From Petralouisia muris (GTDB lineage Bacteria; Bacillota; Clostridia; Lachnospirales; Lachnospiraceae), in contig NZ_SRYA01000003.1 of assembly GCF_004793545.1 (NCBI RefSeq), forward strand, positions 62,001 to 126,000: DNA of 64,000 bases, given 5' to 3'. Position 1 is the stretch's first letter. Each line of letters starts with the position of its first letter. Below the pieces are notes generated by a model, which was given only the letters and a program-made list of their open reading frames with translations, searched no databases and had not been told where the DNA came from. A program made the position numbers and the translations under genes. Shown piece after piece: positions 1 to 9,106 of this stretch.

Positions 1-1
1 T

Positions 2-634
2 GTATGGCTGGTACTAATGGCGGCGCCGGCGTTTTCTGAAGAATACAGCAGGAATACCACAGAACTTCTGCTGTGTACAAATCAGGGAAAATCCAGGGAT
101 ATCCGCAGGAAAATAGAAGCGGCCATGGCTCTTGGAGTGCTGTCTTATCTTCTGATGGTGATTTTTTTGTTTGGAATGACGACTGCAGTTTATGGTTGGG
201 ACGGATTGGAAGCCGGCGCCGCCGATTTCCAGATAAACGCCAGATATGGAAGCATAGGGAATTTTTTGGGAATTTTATTCCTGTCAGGATTAGCCTCTGT
301 TCTTTTAAATGTCAGCGTCACGCTGTTTTTTTCTTCCAAATGCAGGCGGCCTGTATCAGCGGCGACGGTTGGAATGATTTTTTTTATTTTGCCCTATGGG
401 GTGGATCGGGTAATGTTTCCCATGCTGTCTAAAATGGGAACAGCAAATTATTTTTGGGGATGGATCTTCATGGATGTAATGCGGATTTCCTGTTACTCCA
501 TGCCAATATATCTGCCTCATCCAGGAATTTTTACCGTTCCTGCAAGATGGCTGCGGTACCTTCCGGCGATTGGGGTTGTGACCCTGGGAATCTCTGTCTG
601 GCGGGGGTATCAAAATTATCGGCATTATGAGTAA
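2..634 (+). CDS. C-terminal part of an ABC-2-type permease (5' truncated by window edge)
   Basis: The reading frame is open to the first bases of the window, so the true start lies upstream; the ATG at 17 is internal. The visible ~210 residues begin with a cytosolic stretch containing FSEEYS, TELLLCTNQGK and RRK, which fits the loop after the first membrane helices of ABC-2 permeases (pattern F-EE--R-TEQLL-T--GR). At least four hydrophobic segments follow (about residues 37-60, 80-105, 118-130, 180-195 of the visible part), and the protein ends in a short basic tail. It probably exports a peptide or lipid with an ATPase encoded to the left. Family membership is inferred from topology and the loop motif; the substrate is unknown. 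Confidence 0.6.
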   Translation, partial: VWLVLMAAPAFSEEYSRNTTELLLCTNQGKSRDIRRKIEAAMALGVLSYLLMVIFLFGMTTAVYGWDGLEAGAADFQINARYGSIGNFLGILFLSGLASVLLNVSVTLFFSSKCRRPVSAATVGMIFFILPYGVDRVMFPMLSKMGTANYFWGWIFMDVMRISCYSMPIYLPHPGIFTVPARWLRYLPAIGVVTLGISVWRGYQNYRHYE

Positions 635-766
635 TGTTATTTTATCATATCTTATCGGACAGACCGTGTTGCTGTGAACTGTTAAAGTTCATGACTTTCC
701 TATAAGATAAAAGTCCTCCGGGCAGGATGCGCACTCGCATGTAAGGCTGATGTCGCTCAGGCGCGG

Positions 767-1318
767 CTAATACAGAAGATCTTCCAGCCGAAGGATAAGT
801 TCACTGTAAATGCAGGATGGAATCTCATCCTGGAAAGTATATTGATCGGTTTTCACTTCATGCTCAAAATCATAAACATTGACAATCCTGGTCATAGGGT
901 TTACAATCCAGTATTCCCGCACTCCGGCGGTGCGGTATTTGTACAGCTTGACGCCGTAATCCACGTATTTTGTTCCAGGGGAAGCGATTTCGATAATCCA
1001 GTCTGGAGCTCCGTTACAGCCCTTCTCATTCAGCTTGTCAGTTTGGCAGACAACGGAAATATCAGGCTCCACATAATTCCTGTCATCTGCGTTCAGGAAA
1101 ACTGCAAATGGAGCGGGATAGACCCGGCAGGAACCATGTTTGGAATCAATGAAATCACGAATTTTATAGTGGAGTCCAGAAACAATTTCCTGATGGATGC
1201 GGGTAGGCGGAGCCATATCGTAAATCTGTCCGTCAATCAATTCTGACCGTTTGCCTTCCGGAAGCTGATAAATATAATCAAGGGTATATAGGGTTGGTTG
1301 TAAAAGAGGCATTGACAT
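767..1318 (-). CDS. Uma2 family (DUF820) PD-(D/E)XK endonuclease-like protein
   Basis: A 183-residue protein with the standard Uma2 layout. ELIDGQIYDM sits near residue 26. The nuclease core has EPD at 84-86, IIE ending at E110 and KLYKY at 124-128, which supply the acidic and lysine residues of the PD-(D/E)XK fold. The family is widespread in cyanobacteria and Firmicutes as stand-alone genes, and its biological role is poorly defined. AAAGGAG lies about 6 bases before the ATG at 1318. It is monocistronic and converges on the truncated permease. The family call is firm; nuclease activity is inferred from the intact motif. Confidence 0.85.
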   Translation of the reverse strand: MSMPLLQPTLYTLDYIYQLPEGKRSELIDGQIYDMAPPTRIHQEIVSGLHYKIRDFIDSKHGSCRVYPAPFAVFLNADDRNYVEPDISVVCQTDKLNEKGCNGAPDWIIEIASPGTKYVDYGVKLYKYRTAGVREYWIVNPMTRIVNVYDFEHEVKTDQYTFQDEIPSCIYSELILRLEDLLY

Positions 1319-1570
1319 TATGTTCTCCTTTCTGAGAGATTGGCTGTTTGAAATCTAAAAACCTTGCTGATAGGTTCATTATACAAAAAAGGCAGGGTTC
1401 TGTAAAGCTATTGTGAAACCTATGGAATTAGATGCGCTGCTGTGAGGGAACTGCAGTCCTTGAACCATATTTTTGCCTATAAGCTGGAAAACAGTAAGAA
1501 TAAACGGAAAATCCTGTAACCTTCTCTGATTTTATCCGACTTATAGAGTGAACAGGGAAAGGAGGATATT

Positions 1571-2128
1571 ATGGAAGATACAGCGATCATAGATTTATTC
1601 TGGGAACGGAAAGAGGCGGCGATAGAGGAACTGAGCGGCAAATATTCCGGATATTGCTACAAAATTGCCTGGAACCTTCTTATGAACCATGAGGATTCGG
1701 AAGAATGCCTGAATGACACCTGGCTGTCAGCCTGGAATTATATGCCGCCCAAAAGACCTTCCCGTCTGGCAGTCTTTGTGGGAAGAATTACCAGAGGTCT
1801 TGCCATAGACTGCTTCCGCAAAAAGCATGCGGCAAAACGGCCGGACGCCCACAGGGCGGATGTGTGCTTTGAAATGGATGAGTTGTCTTTATCTTATACC
1901 ATTGAAGAGCAGATGGCAGAGAAGAAATTATTGGAGGAAATTGAAAAATTTCTGTGGAAGCTGCCAAAAGCGGACCGGGATATCTTTATCCGGCGGTACT
2001 GGTATCTTGATCCGATCTGTGAGATTGCCAAAAGACATAAGGCGTCGGCAGGATGCATTAAGACAAATTTATGCAGAAACCGCAAGAAATTATTTCGTAT
2101 TCTGGAGCAGGAGGTGATGGGACAGTGA
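1571..2128 (+). CDS. ECF-type RNA polymerase sigma factor
   Basis: A 185-residue sigma-70 family protein. Region 2 covers about residues 20-85 and contains the typical EDSEECLNDTWLSAWN helix; region 4 covers about 120-180 with a helix-turn-helix that ends in a CIKTNLCRNRKKL recognition helix. No anti-sigma or C-terminal extension is fused. The start ATG at 1571 follows an AAAGGAGG site. The stop at 2128 lies 11 bases before the start of the DUF4179 protein, so the pair forms an operon. By analogy with other Clostridia, the sigma factor is probably held inactive by that membrane protein and released by an envelope signal. Target promoters are not visible here. Confidence 0.88.
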   Translation: MEDTAIIDLFWERKEAAIEELSGKYSGYCYKIAWNLLMNHEDSEECLNDTWLSAWNYMPPKRPSRLAVFVGRITRGLAIDCFRKKHAAKRPDAHRADVCFEMDELSLSYTIEEQMAEKKLLEEIEKFLWKLPKADRDIFIRRYWYLDPICEIAKRHKASAGCIKTNLCRNRKKLFRILEQEVMGQ

Positions 2129-2139
2129 AGGAGGATGGA

Positions 2140-3561
2140 ATGAAAAAAGAGTTTGATTTTGCAGAAGTCTTTGGGAACATTGATGACAAGCTGGTGGAGG
2201 AAGCAGGAAAAGAATGGCAGAGAACCAGGATGCAGGCGTTTTATTTATACCGCCGCAGGATAGCAGGCGCGGCGGCAGCCATTGTCTTTGTGATTCTCAT
2301 GGCGGGCAGCCCCAGAGTGCAGGCGGCGGTGAAAGGAATTGTAACAAAAATCGGGCAGATATGGCAAGTGGAGAAGGATTTGTCTCCCTATGCGGAAATT
2401 ATCAATAAGGAGCAGGAAAAAGAAGGCTTTACGGTTACCTTACATGAAGTGATCCTGGCGGATCATAAGATATACGCTTCTGTGACAATCCATACGGAGG
2501 AACCGGAGGGGCTGTTTGTGCCAGGAGAATTTGTAACGATCAATGGAGAAAAACAGAAGCTTTCCACCTACACCGATGAGACGCCGGTATATGACGGTGA
2601 GTGGGAGAATGCAGGCAGTATTGAAGATAAAATAGAGCCTGACCATGTATTTATGTTGGAAGTAAAAGACCTTCCGGAAAAAATCACGGATATTCGGCTT
2701 CATTTTCTGGCCTATAAAAATGCAGAGGATCTGCTGGATGAGAAAAATGAAATTGCCTTTGATTTTGGGTTTACGGTCACAAGCGAGGAGCTTGCCTGGA
2801 ATACCCTGAAGATGTCATATGATAAAACTTTCCCGTTGGGAGAGGGCATGGAACTGAAAATCAAAGATCTGGTAATCACTCCGGTGGACAGCCGGATTGA
2901 GGCGGAAATTCTAGGTGAAAAAAGAGAGGCGGAATATTATCTGGAAGGCATAGACAGTCTGGGAAATCAGGTGTTTTACTATCCGGAGAGCAGGAATGGC
3001 AGCAGAATTACTTTTGCAGGTGAGCTGAGCGTTGGCCTTCCTGCTATAGAATGCGATTGGATGGAGCTGCGGCTGTACCATTACTGGGCAGTTTCGGAAG
3101 AGGAACAGGAACCCATTGACGTTGTGGACGGAGAAGAGATTATGGCGGATCTCGAAGGACAGCTGATGAACCAGGTATATCTGGGGGAAAAATTCAGGCT
3201 TGCGGTGAACCGGGGAGAGCCGGAGGATTACAGTGATGAGCCTTTTGACGTGGAAGAATGGGATAATTTTGTCTGGAAAAGTGAATTTACCATTCAGGAA
3301 GTCAAAGAATTGGCGGCGAAAGGGGAAGAGATTTCCGATCTGGACTTTTCCGGATACCAGCTTTATGAAAACAGGTGGGATGACGAGCAGGAAGCCTATG
3401 TGGACGAATATGAAGTGGAACAGGGCTTTCGGCTCCTGGTGATTGACAATATGGTGGAAGAAGAGAAAAAAGGAATTCATCTGGTAAAAGATGGAGAGGA
3501 AGGATTTCTGGATTTGCGCCATGCATCGGCCAAAGAAGTTGAGGAATTTTTGAAAAAATAA
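2140..3561 (+). CDS. DUF4179 domain membrane protein, putative anti-sigma partner
   Basis: I start it at the ATG at 2140, 5 bases after a GAAGGAGG site, rather than at upstream in-frame codons that lie inside the sigma gene. This gives 473 residues: a cytosolic N-terminal segment of about 40 residues (FDFAEVFGNIDDKLVEEA), a single membrane helix at about 41-58, and a large extracytoplasmic acidic domain rich in beta strands. This is the arrangement of DUF4179 proteins encoded after ECF sigma factors in Clostridia, which are thought to act as anti-sigma or sensor proteins. The N-terminal segment would bind the sigma factor. A 13-bp inverted repeat follows the stop. Role inferred from context. 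Confidence 0.8.
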   Translation: MKKEFDFAEVFGNIDDKLVEEAGKEWQRTRMQAFYLYRRRIAGAAAAIVFVILMAGSPRVQAAVKGIVTKIGQIWQVEKDLSPYAEIINKEQEKEGFTVTLHEVILADHKIYASVTIHTEEPEGLFVPGEFVTINGEKQKLSTYTDETPVYDGEWENAGSIEDKIEPDHVFMLEVKDLPEKITDIRLHFLAYKNAEDLLDEKNEIAFDFGFTVTSEELAWNTLKMSYDKTFPLGEGMELKIKDLVITPVDSRIEAEILGEKREAEYYLEGIDSLGNQVFYYPESRNGSRITFAGELSVGLPAIECDWMELRLYHYWAVSEEEQEPIDVVDGEEIMADLEGQLMNQVYLGEKFRLAVNRGEPEDYSDEPFDVEEWDNFVWKSEFTIQEVKELAAKGEEISDLDFSGYQLYENRWDDEQEAYVDEYEVEQGFRLLVIDNMVEEEKKGIHLVKDGEEGFLDLRHASAKEVEEFLKK

Positions 3562-3580
3562 GTAGGAAAGATTTTTCTGT

Positions 3581-3616
3581 CTGGACATTTCCGCAGGGGC
3601 TGCCGGAAATGTCCAG
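3581..3616. terminator. 13-bp perfect hairpin between convergent genes
   Basis: CTGGACATTTCCG at 3581-3593 pairs perfectly with CGGAAATGTCCAG at 3604-3616 across a 10-base loop. It lies between the DUF4179 gene (plus) and the immunity gene (minus). No run of T follows on either strand, so it may be a weak or bidirectional terminator, or an mRNA end-stabilising hairpin. Confidence 0.5.
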
Positions 3617-3618
3617 GC

Positions 3619-3670
3619 TAGAGCGTGTTTGAAAAATGTATCTGACAGAAAAGATTTTTAAACACGATTA
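3619..3670. repeat. Short inverted-repeat element, copy 1
   Basis: CGTGTTT at 3624-3630 pairs with AAACACG at 3660-3666, and the inner AAAAAT/ATTTTT also pairs, giving a hairpin of about 43 bases. The first 20 bases (from 3619) match the sequence at 63762-63781 in 19 of 20 positions. Both copies sit directly after a gene. It may be a miniature mobile or REP-like element, or the end of an insertion sequence; with only two copies visible this is a guess. Confidence 0.45.
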
Positions 3671-3678
3671 TATGAAGC

Positions 3679-4605
3679 TTAATCACCGCTTTTGATGCGT
3701 TCTAATAATTCTTCAAAAGCGTTTCTGTCCATTGTAAATTTGTGAAAGGCAAGGGCAAATTCTTTCAGCGGTTTTTTGGAAGAAGACTGCACCGAAAAAG
3801 TGTCTGCTTCACAGTCAAAGGTAAATTTTTCTTTGAAGCTGGGCATATAGGTTTCAATAAAAAAAGATGCGGTTTTTTCCCAGTCATATCCGTTTCCCAG
3901 CATATTGTTTTTGGTAAAGCCGTCTTCATTCAGCAGACCGGCATCTAAGCTTAAGGAATATCTGCCAGTGTCTGAGAACCAGCGAAAAGGCGCAATGGTT
4001 TCTTTTAATTTCTTGTCCAAATCCCTTGGTTTGGGATATTGGTTCCTACGCTCTTCTACAGTCTGCTCATAATTCAGTTCCAATCCCTGCATAGCAAGCA
4101 GGGAACGAATTTTAACTTCTAAATTCACACTGCCATGTACAATCATATCAGAGACGCCTGATTCTTTTAATTCTCTGTTCTGCTGCTGTGTAATGGGAAG
4201 TTGTTCCCCGCCCTTCCAAAGCGTCATTCCCATGCTCAGGAAGAACGAAATGTTTTCATAGTCTGAATCCGTCCATTTATCATAATGGGGATTCTCAAAT
4301 AAAAACCGCCAGCGTCCTTTTGAAAAAGCGCCTACCATCATTACAGGTTCCAAAAGCCGTCCGGAATGAATGATTGCTTCGGGGCTTTCTGGTATTTTTC
4401 CCACATAAGAAAAAATTTCAATCAGATTCATATTTCCGGTTTGCAGTTCGATGAGCCGTCCGAACGCATAAATGTCATCCTCGTGGAATTGATATCGTTT
4501 ATAATCTATGAGTTCCTCCGTCTTTGTCCATTCCTGATAGGATGGAAGAAAAAGAGGAATTGTGAAAATGTCGCCGGAAGCCATATCTTTTTTTGTTTTC
4601 ATCAT
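3679..4605 (-). CDS. Fused Imm26-Imm51 type polyimmunity protein
   Basis: A 308-residue cytosolic protein with two recognisable halves. Residues about 10-130 (GDIFTIPL, YAFGRLIEL, SGRLLEPV, KGRWRFLFENPHYDK) look like immunity protein family Imm26. Residues about 198-302 (IAPFRWFSDTGRYSLSL, GNGYDWEKTASFFIETYMP, DCEADTFSVQSS, LKEFALAFHKF) look like Imm51. Such proteins neutralise polymorphic toxins delivered by competitors, and two fused modules suggest protection against two toxins. No toxin gene is nearby, so it looks like an orphan immunity gene. Its ATG overlaps the pncB stop by 4 bases (ATGA), so the two are probably translationally coupled. Domain calls are by pattern recall and should be tested with profile HMMs. 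Confidence 0.7.
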   Translation of the reverse strand: MMKTKKDMASGDIFTIPLFLPSYQEWTKTEELIDYKRYQFHEDDIYAFGRLIELQTGNMNLIEIFSYVGKIPESPEAIIHSGRLLEPVMMVGAFSKGRWRFLFENPHYDKWTDSDYENISFFLSMGMTLWKGGEQLPITQQQNRELKESGVSDMIVHGSVNLEVKIRSLLAMQGLELNYEQTVEERRNQYPKPRDLDKKLKETIAPFRWFSDTGRYSLSLDAGLLNEDGFTKNNMLGNGYDWEKTASFFIETYMPSFKEKFTFDCEADTFSVQSSSKKPLKEFALAFHKFTMDRNAFEELLERIKSGD

Positions 4606-6074
4606 AGCGAAACCTCTTGGGCGCTGCTGCTTTCCAGAGAATATTCATTCAGAATTTTCCGTTTCATATCAAACAGTTCATCTGATAAATCCACATACAC
4701 CTCATGGGGATTTGCAAAACGTTTCGTTTCATTCCAAAGGGTGTCTTTTTCCTGATTGCAATATTTTTGAATCTCCATTACCTTCGGGGATTCATAGATA
4801 CAGGTTCCATTTTCAAAAACCTTCACCAGCAGTTCCCGCATGGTGTAAGTTCCTCCGGCCAGGGTGGTGCGCTTCCAGGTCTCTAAGGAATCAAAGAGAC
4901 GCAGATTTTTGTCGGTGTCATAGACTTCATCCGCAAGGCAGATGAGATCTGCTTTAATTTTGCCGGAAAATTTATCATATATCCGGTAAATGGTTTTATT
5001 GCCGGGATTTGTGACCTTTTCCGTGTTTTCTGAAAGCTTGATTTTAGGGAGAAAATTCCCGTCTTTATCCTGAATGGCCGCCAGCTTGTATACGCCGCCG
5101 AAGGCAGGACAGTCTTTGGAGGTAATCAGGTTGGTGCCTACGCCCCAGGAGGTAATTTTGGAGCCCTGGGCCTTCAGGTTTTCAATCAGATACTCGTCCA
5201 AATCGTTGGAAGCGGAGATAACGGCGTCATGAAATCCTGCTTCGTCTAACATATTCCGAACAATTTTTGACAGATAGGCAAGGTCGCCGCTGTCCATGCG
5301 GACGCCGTAAAAACTCAGGGGAATTCCAGCTTCCCTCATTTCCGTAAATACCCGGATTGCGTTGGGAACGCCAGATTTTAAGGTGTCATAGGTATCCACC
5401 AGCAGAATACAGGCAGAAGGGTAGAGTTCAGCATATTTTTTGAAGGCGGCGTATTCGTCAGAAAAGCTCATAATCCAGCTGTGGGCATGGGTGCCTTTTA
5501 CCGGAACGTCAAACATCTGCCCGCACAGTACATTGGAGGTGCCGCAGCATCCGCCGATGATGGCGGCTCTTGCTCCGTAAACGCCGGCATCCGGCCCCTG
5601 TGCCCGGCGCAGGCCGAATTCCATTACACTGTCTTTGTCAGCGGCATAGCAGACCCGGGCGGCTTTGGTGGCAATCAGGCTCTGATGGTTTAAGATATTT
5701 AAAATGGCTGTTTCAATAAGCTGGGCTTCCATAATAGGCGCAATCACTTTGATCAGCGGTTCTCTTGGGAAAATCACCGTGCCCTCCGGAATGGCGTAAA
5801 TATCGCCGGAAAACTGGAAATCTTTTAAGTATTCCAGGAAATCCTCTCCGAAAATTCCTGTGCTTCTCAGATAGGAAATATCATCTTCCGAAAAATGCAG
5901 ATCTTTGATGTATTCGATAATTTGCTCTAATCCTGCACAGACGGCGTATCCGCCGTTGCTGGGGTTTGTCCGGTAAAATGCGTCAAAAACGACGGTTTCG
6001 TTGTTGTCGGTTTTAAAATAGCCCTGCATCATTGTCAGTTCGTACAGGTCTGTCAATAAAGTTAAATGGTTCAT
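4602..6074 (-). CDS. pncB: Nicotinate phosphoribosyltransferase
   Basis: Converts nicotinate and PRPP to nicotinate mononucleotide in the Preiss-Handler NAD salvage route. I start it at the ATG at 6074 (MNHLTLLTDLYELTM), which has AAAAGGAG about 7 bases upstream; a longer in-frame extension to 6149 has no ribosome site and covers the promoter. The 490-residue protein has the family hallmarks: LTDLYELTMMQGY at the N-terminus, EFGLRRAQG near 170, GTHAHSW near 210 and the phosphate-binding GVGTNL near 335. NAD synthetase (nadE) is also in this window, at 18139, in a separate unit. The stop overlaps the start of the immunity gene. Confidence 0.95.
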   Translation of the reverse strand: MNHLTLLTDLYELTMMQGYFKTDNNETVVFDAFYRTNPSNGGYAVCAGLEQIIEYIKDLHFSEDDISYLRSTGIFGEDFLEYLKDFQFSGDIYAIPEGTVIFPREPLIKVIAPIMEAQLIETAILNILNHQSLIATKAARVCYAADKDSVMEFGLRRAQGPDAGVYGARAAIIGGCCGTSNVLCGQMFDVPVKGTHAHSWIMSFSDEYAAFKKYAELYPSACILLVDTYDTLKSGVPNAIRVFTEMREAGIPLSFYGVRMDSGDLAYLSKIVRNMLDEAGFHDAVISASNDLDEYLIENLKAQGSKITSWGVGTNLITSKDCPAFGGVYKLAAIQDKDGNFLPKIKLSENTEKVTNPGNKTIYRIYDKFSGKIKADLICLADEVYDTDKNLRLFDSLETWKRTTLAGGTYTMRELLVKVFENGTCIYESPKVMEIQKYCNQEKDTLWNETKRFANPHEVYVDLSDELFDMKRKILNEYSLESSSAQEVSL

Positions 6075-6120
6075 AATCGACTCCTTTTCAGCGTTTATGG
6101 GCTGTATGACTATTTCCATA

Positions 6121-6149
6121 AGTATAGCACAATTGCAGCGTGATGGCAA
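6121..6149 (-). promoter_or_regulatory. Promoter of pncB-immunity operon
   Basis: Read on the minus strand, TTGCCA (6149-6144), a 17-base spacer and TATACT (6126-6121) form a good sigma-A promoter. The predicted transcript start near 6114 leaves about 40 bases before the pncB ATG. Confidence 0.65.
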
Positions 6150-6223
6150 AGAGTATGACGTTATTGTGCCTGGACATGTTTCTTAATATTTTGTGTATTA
6201 TTTGTGTTTTGTAACTGGAAACC

Positions 6224-6252
6224 TTTTCATTTTGGAAAAAATGTGATATTCT
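6224..6252 (+). promoter_or_regulatory. Likely promoter of the trigger-factor-like lipoprotein gene
   Basis: TTTTCA at 6224, a 17-base spacer and TATTCT at 6247 preceded by TG (extended -10). It lies 58 bases before the ATG at 6310. Confidence 0.4.
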
Positions 6253-6309
6253 TTATTACTGTGAAAAGTTTTTGTTGTTTCATATTCAGAAAAGAAAGGT
6301 AAATGCTTT

Positions 6310-7563
6310 ATGAAGAAAAAAATCATGTTACTGCTGTGTGCAGTATGTACAGCGGCTTTACTGGGCGGCTGCGGAACAAACCAGAAAGAAAACAGCGATC
6401 AGAAAGAAAGTACGGACAAAGAGGAAACAGGCGGCTCAGAGGATCAGAAAGAGGCCATTGAATATAATGCGGCAGATTATGTGGAATTGGGAGAATATAT
6501 GGGGTTGGAGGTAAGCCTTGGCTCCTATGAGGTTACAGATGAGGATGTAAAGAATGAAGTAACGAATGCATTGCTGGCGTATCCGGTGTACGAGGACACA
6601 GAGAAGGATACGGTGGAAGACGGCGATTTTGTCAACATTGACTATGAGGGACTGAAAGACGGCGAAGCCTTTAACGGCGGGACAGCCCAGGGGGCAGTGC
6701 TGGAAATCGGCTCCAACAGCTTTATTGACGGATTTGAGGAAGGTTTGATTGGAGTTAAAGTAGGAGAGAAGGTTGCCCTGGATTTGACGTTTCCCGAAGG
6801 ATATCAGAATGCGGAGCTGGCAGGACAGGCGGTAGTATTCAATGTGACTGTGAATAAAATTGTCAATAAGTCAGATATGACTTATGATATGCTGGATGAT
6901 GCATTTGTGGAGAAAAATATGTCCTCCCAGGGTTACAAGACCGTGGAGGATTTTGAGAACGGCGTCAGAACCCAGTTGGAGGAGAGCAAAGAAGTCACTA
7001 AGGAACAGGAAACCCAGGCCGCAGTGATTCAGAAGCTGAAGGAGGTCTGCAAGGTGAAAGAATTTCCCGATGGGCTTTTAGATCAGAGGATGGACGAATA
7101 TATGGCTCGGTTTAATGCGAACCTGGAAGCTTACGGCATGAAGCTGGAAGATTATCTGTCAACATCTGGTTTTACGGAAGAAGATTTTAACGCCCAGGCA
7201 GAGCAGCTTGTGACTGAGACGCTGGAAGGGGAATTGATCATTGAAGCCATTGCTCAGAAAGAAAAGATTGAAATCAGCGACGAGGAATTTGAAGAATATA
7301 AGAAAAGCGTTGTGGAAGAATATGGATACGAGAGTGAAGAAGCCCTGCTTGAACAGCACGGGGAAGAATATGTCAGAAATGTTTATCTGAGAGAAAAGAC
7401 AATAGACATGCTGACGAAAAATGCGAAGATTACCTATGGAGAGAATTCCGGGGAAGCAAAAGGCGCCGGGGAAGAGACGTCCGAAGAAGGCCAGGAGACT
7501 GGAGAGAAAGAAACGTCCGAAGAAGGTCAGGAGACTGGAGAGAAAGAAACAGCGGAAGAGTAA
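6310..7563 (+). CDS. Trigger-factor-like FKBP peptidyl-prolyl isomerase lipoprotein
   Basis: A 417-residue protein with a lipoprotein signal peptide (MKKKIMLLLCAVCTAALLGGC; lipobox LGGC, Cys21). A charged linker follows, then an FKBP-like domain at about 105-190 (GDFVNIDYEG, IDGFEEGLIG, LTFPEGYQNAELAGQ), then a trigger-factor C-terminal helical domain at about 195-375. It lacks the ribosome-binding N-terminal domain of true trigger factor, so it is better seen as a secreted foldase in the manner of PrsA. The last ~28 residues are two copies of a 12-residue acidic repeat (TSEEGQETGEKE) plus a partial third. Annotation pipelines often name it 'trigger factor'. It lies upstream of asnS with a 105-bp gap. 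Confidence 0.85.
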   Translation: MKKKIMLLLCAVCTAALLGGCGTNQKENSDQKESTDKEETGGSEDQKEAIEYNAADYVELGEYMGLEVSLGSYEVTDEDVKNEVTNALLAYPVYEDTEKDTVEDGDFVNIDYEGLKDGEAFNGGTAQGAVLEIGSNSFIDGFEEGLIGVKVGEKVALDLTFPEGYQNAELAGQAVVFNVTVNKIVNKSDMTYDMLDDAFVEKNMSSQGYKTVEDFENGVRTQLEESKEVTKEQETQAAVIQKLKEVCKVKEFPDGLLDQRMDEYMARFNANLEAYGMKLEDYLSTSGFTEEDFNAQAEQLVTETLEGELIIEAIAQKEKIEISDEEFEEYKKSVVEEYGYESEEALLEQHGEEYVRNVYLREKTIDMLTKNAKITYGENSGEAKGAGEETSEEGQETGEKETSEEGQETGEKETAEE

Positions 7564-7668
7564 ACTAAGGGAAATAAATGGAAATTTGTGAAAAAGGACG
7601 AAAAGGCGAAGAATGATAGAAACGGCAAACGAGTAAGCCGAAGGAAATGAAAATAAAGGAGAAGAGCT

Positions 7669-9066
7669 ATGGAATGGAAACTGACGAATATTAAAGACCT
7701 TTACCGCAGGAAAGAGGAGTTTTTAGAACAGGAGGTTACCATCGGGGGATGGGTGAGAAGCATTCGTAATTCTAAGAATTTTGGATTTATCGTGGTCAAT
7801 GACGGAACATTTTTTGAACCCCTGCAGGTGGTGTACCACGATGGGCTTTCCAATTTTGCGGAGGTGGAGAAATTAAATGTGGGAGCGGCCATTATGGTAA
7901 GAGGAAAGCTGGTGGCTACCCCTCAGGCAAAGCAGCCTTTTGAAATTCAGGCAGAAGAGGTGCTGGTGGAGGGACAGTCTACGCCGGATTATCCGCTGCA
8001 GAAAAAGCGTCACAGCTTTGAATATTTAAGGACTATTTCTCATCTGCGTCCCCGAACCAATACCTTTGAAGCAGTGTTCCGGGTGCGTTCCCTGATTGCT
8101 TACGCCATACACAAATTTTTCCAGGAGAGGGATTTTGTGTATGTGCACACGCCGCTGATTACCGGAAGCGACTGTGAAGGAGCGGGAGAAATGTTCCAGG
8201 TAACCACACTGGATTTGAAGGATGTTCCCAAGGATGATCAGGGGGCTGTAGACTTTACCCAGGACTTTTTCGGCAAGCCCACCAACCTTACGGTAAGCGG
8301 TCAGTTAAATGGGGAAACTTACGCCATGGCCTTTAAGAATATTTATACCTTCGGTCCAACTTTCCGTGCAGAGAATTCCAACACCACCAGACATGCGGCG
8401 GAATTTTGGATGATTGAGCCGGAAATTGCTTTTGCAGATCTGGAGGATGATATGATTCTGGCGGAAAGCATGCTGAAATATATTATCCGGTATGTCCTGG
8501 AGCATGCGCCGGAGGAGATGCAGTTTTTCAATCAGTTTGTGGACAAGGGCCTGTTAGAGCGTCTCAATCATGTGGTGGATTCTGATTTTGCCCATGTGAC
8601 TTATACAGAGGCCATTGAGATCCTTGAGAAAAATAACGAAAACTTTGAATATAAGGTATCCTGGGGTGCAGATCTGCAGACGGAGCATGAGCGTTATCTG
8701 ACCGAAGAGGTGTTCAAGCGTCCGGTGTTTGTGACAGATTATCCGAAGGAAATCAAGGCATTTTATATGAAGCTGAATCCTGACAACAAAACCGTTGCCG
8801 CTGTAGATTGTCTGGTGCCGGGAATCGGGGAGATTATCGGCGGAAGCCAGAGGGAAGACGATTATGAGAAACTCTGTCAGCGGATGGAGGAACTTGGGTT
8901 AGAAAAAGAGGACTATGATTTCTATCTGGATTTGCGGAAATATGGAACGGCAAGGCATGCAGGGTTCGGTCTGGGATTTGAACGGTGCGTAATGTATCTG
9001 ACAGGCATGACAAATATCCGGGATGTGGTGCCATTTCCGAGAACTGTGAAGAATTGTGAGTTATAA
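7669..9066 (+). CDS. asnS: Asparaginyl-tRNA synthetase
   Basis: Class II aminoacyl-tRNA synthetase charging tRNA-Asn. 465 residues. The N-terminal OB-fold anticodon-binding domain (about 15-105) begins [18 protein letters not shown]. The catalytic domain carries motif 2 ([21 protein letters not shown], split here across residues ~225-245) and motif 3 at the C-terminus ([15 protein letters not shown], then [10 protein letters not shown]). The length is normal for bacterial AsnRS. The start ATG at 7669 has AAAGGAGAAG upstream. A bidirectional hairpin follows 14 bases after the stop. Confidence 0.97.
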   Translation: MEWKLTNIKDLYRRKEEFLEQEVTIGGWVRSIRNSKNFGFIVVNDGTFFEPLQVVYHDGLSNFAEVEKLNVGAAIMVRGKLVATPQAKQPFEIQAEEVLVEGQSTPDYPLQKKRHSFEYLRTISHLRPRTNTFEAVFRVRSLIAYAIHKFFQERDFVYVHTPLITGSDCEGAGEMFQVTTLDLKDVPKDDQGAVDFTQDFFGKPTNLTVSGQLNGETYAMAFKNIYTFGPTFRAENSNTTRHAAEFWMIEPEIAFADLEDDMILAESMLKYIIRYVLEHAPEEMQFFNQFVDKGLLERLNHVVDSDFAHVTYTEAIEILEKNNENFEYKVSWGADLQTEHERYLTEEVFKRPVFVTDYPKEIKAFYMKLNPDNKTVAAVDCLVPGIGEIIGGSQREDDYEKLCQRMEELGLEKEDYDFYLDLRKYGTARHAGFGLGFERCVMYLTGMTNIRDVVPFPRTVKNCEL

Positions 9067-9080
9067 TAGTTTGAAAAGAT

Positions 9081-9106
9081 ACAGGTCTGCTATATGGCAG
9101 ACCTGT
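9081..9106. terminator. Bidirectional hairpin between asnS and the DHH gene
   Basis: ACAGGTCTGC (9081-9090) pairs perfectly with GCAGACCTGT (9097-9106), loop of 6. The minus-strand gene's stop codon (9090-9092) lies inside it. On the minus strand the downstream bases are ATCTTTTC, moderately T-rich. Confidence 0.6.

Noticed and set aside
2911-3588. A 225-residue minus-strand open frame
   Set aside because: Antisense to the DUF4179 gene, no ribosome site, Phe- and His-rich shadow composition.
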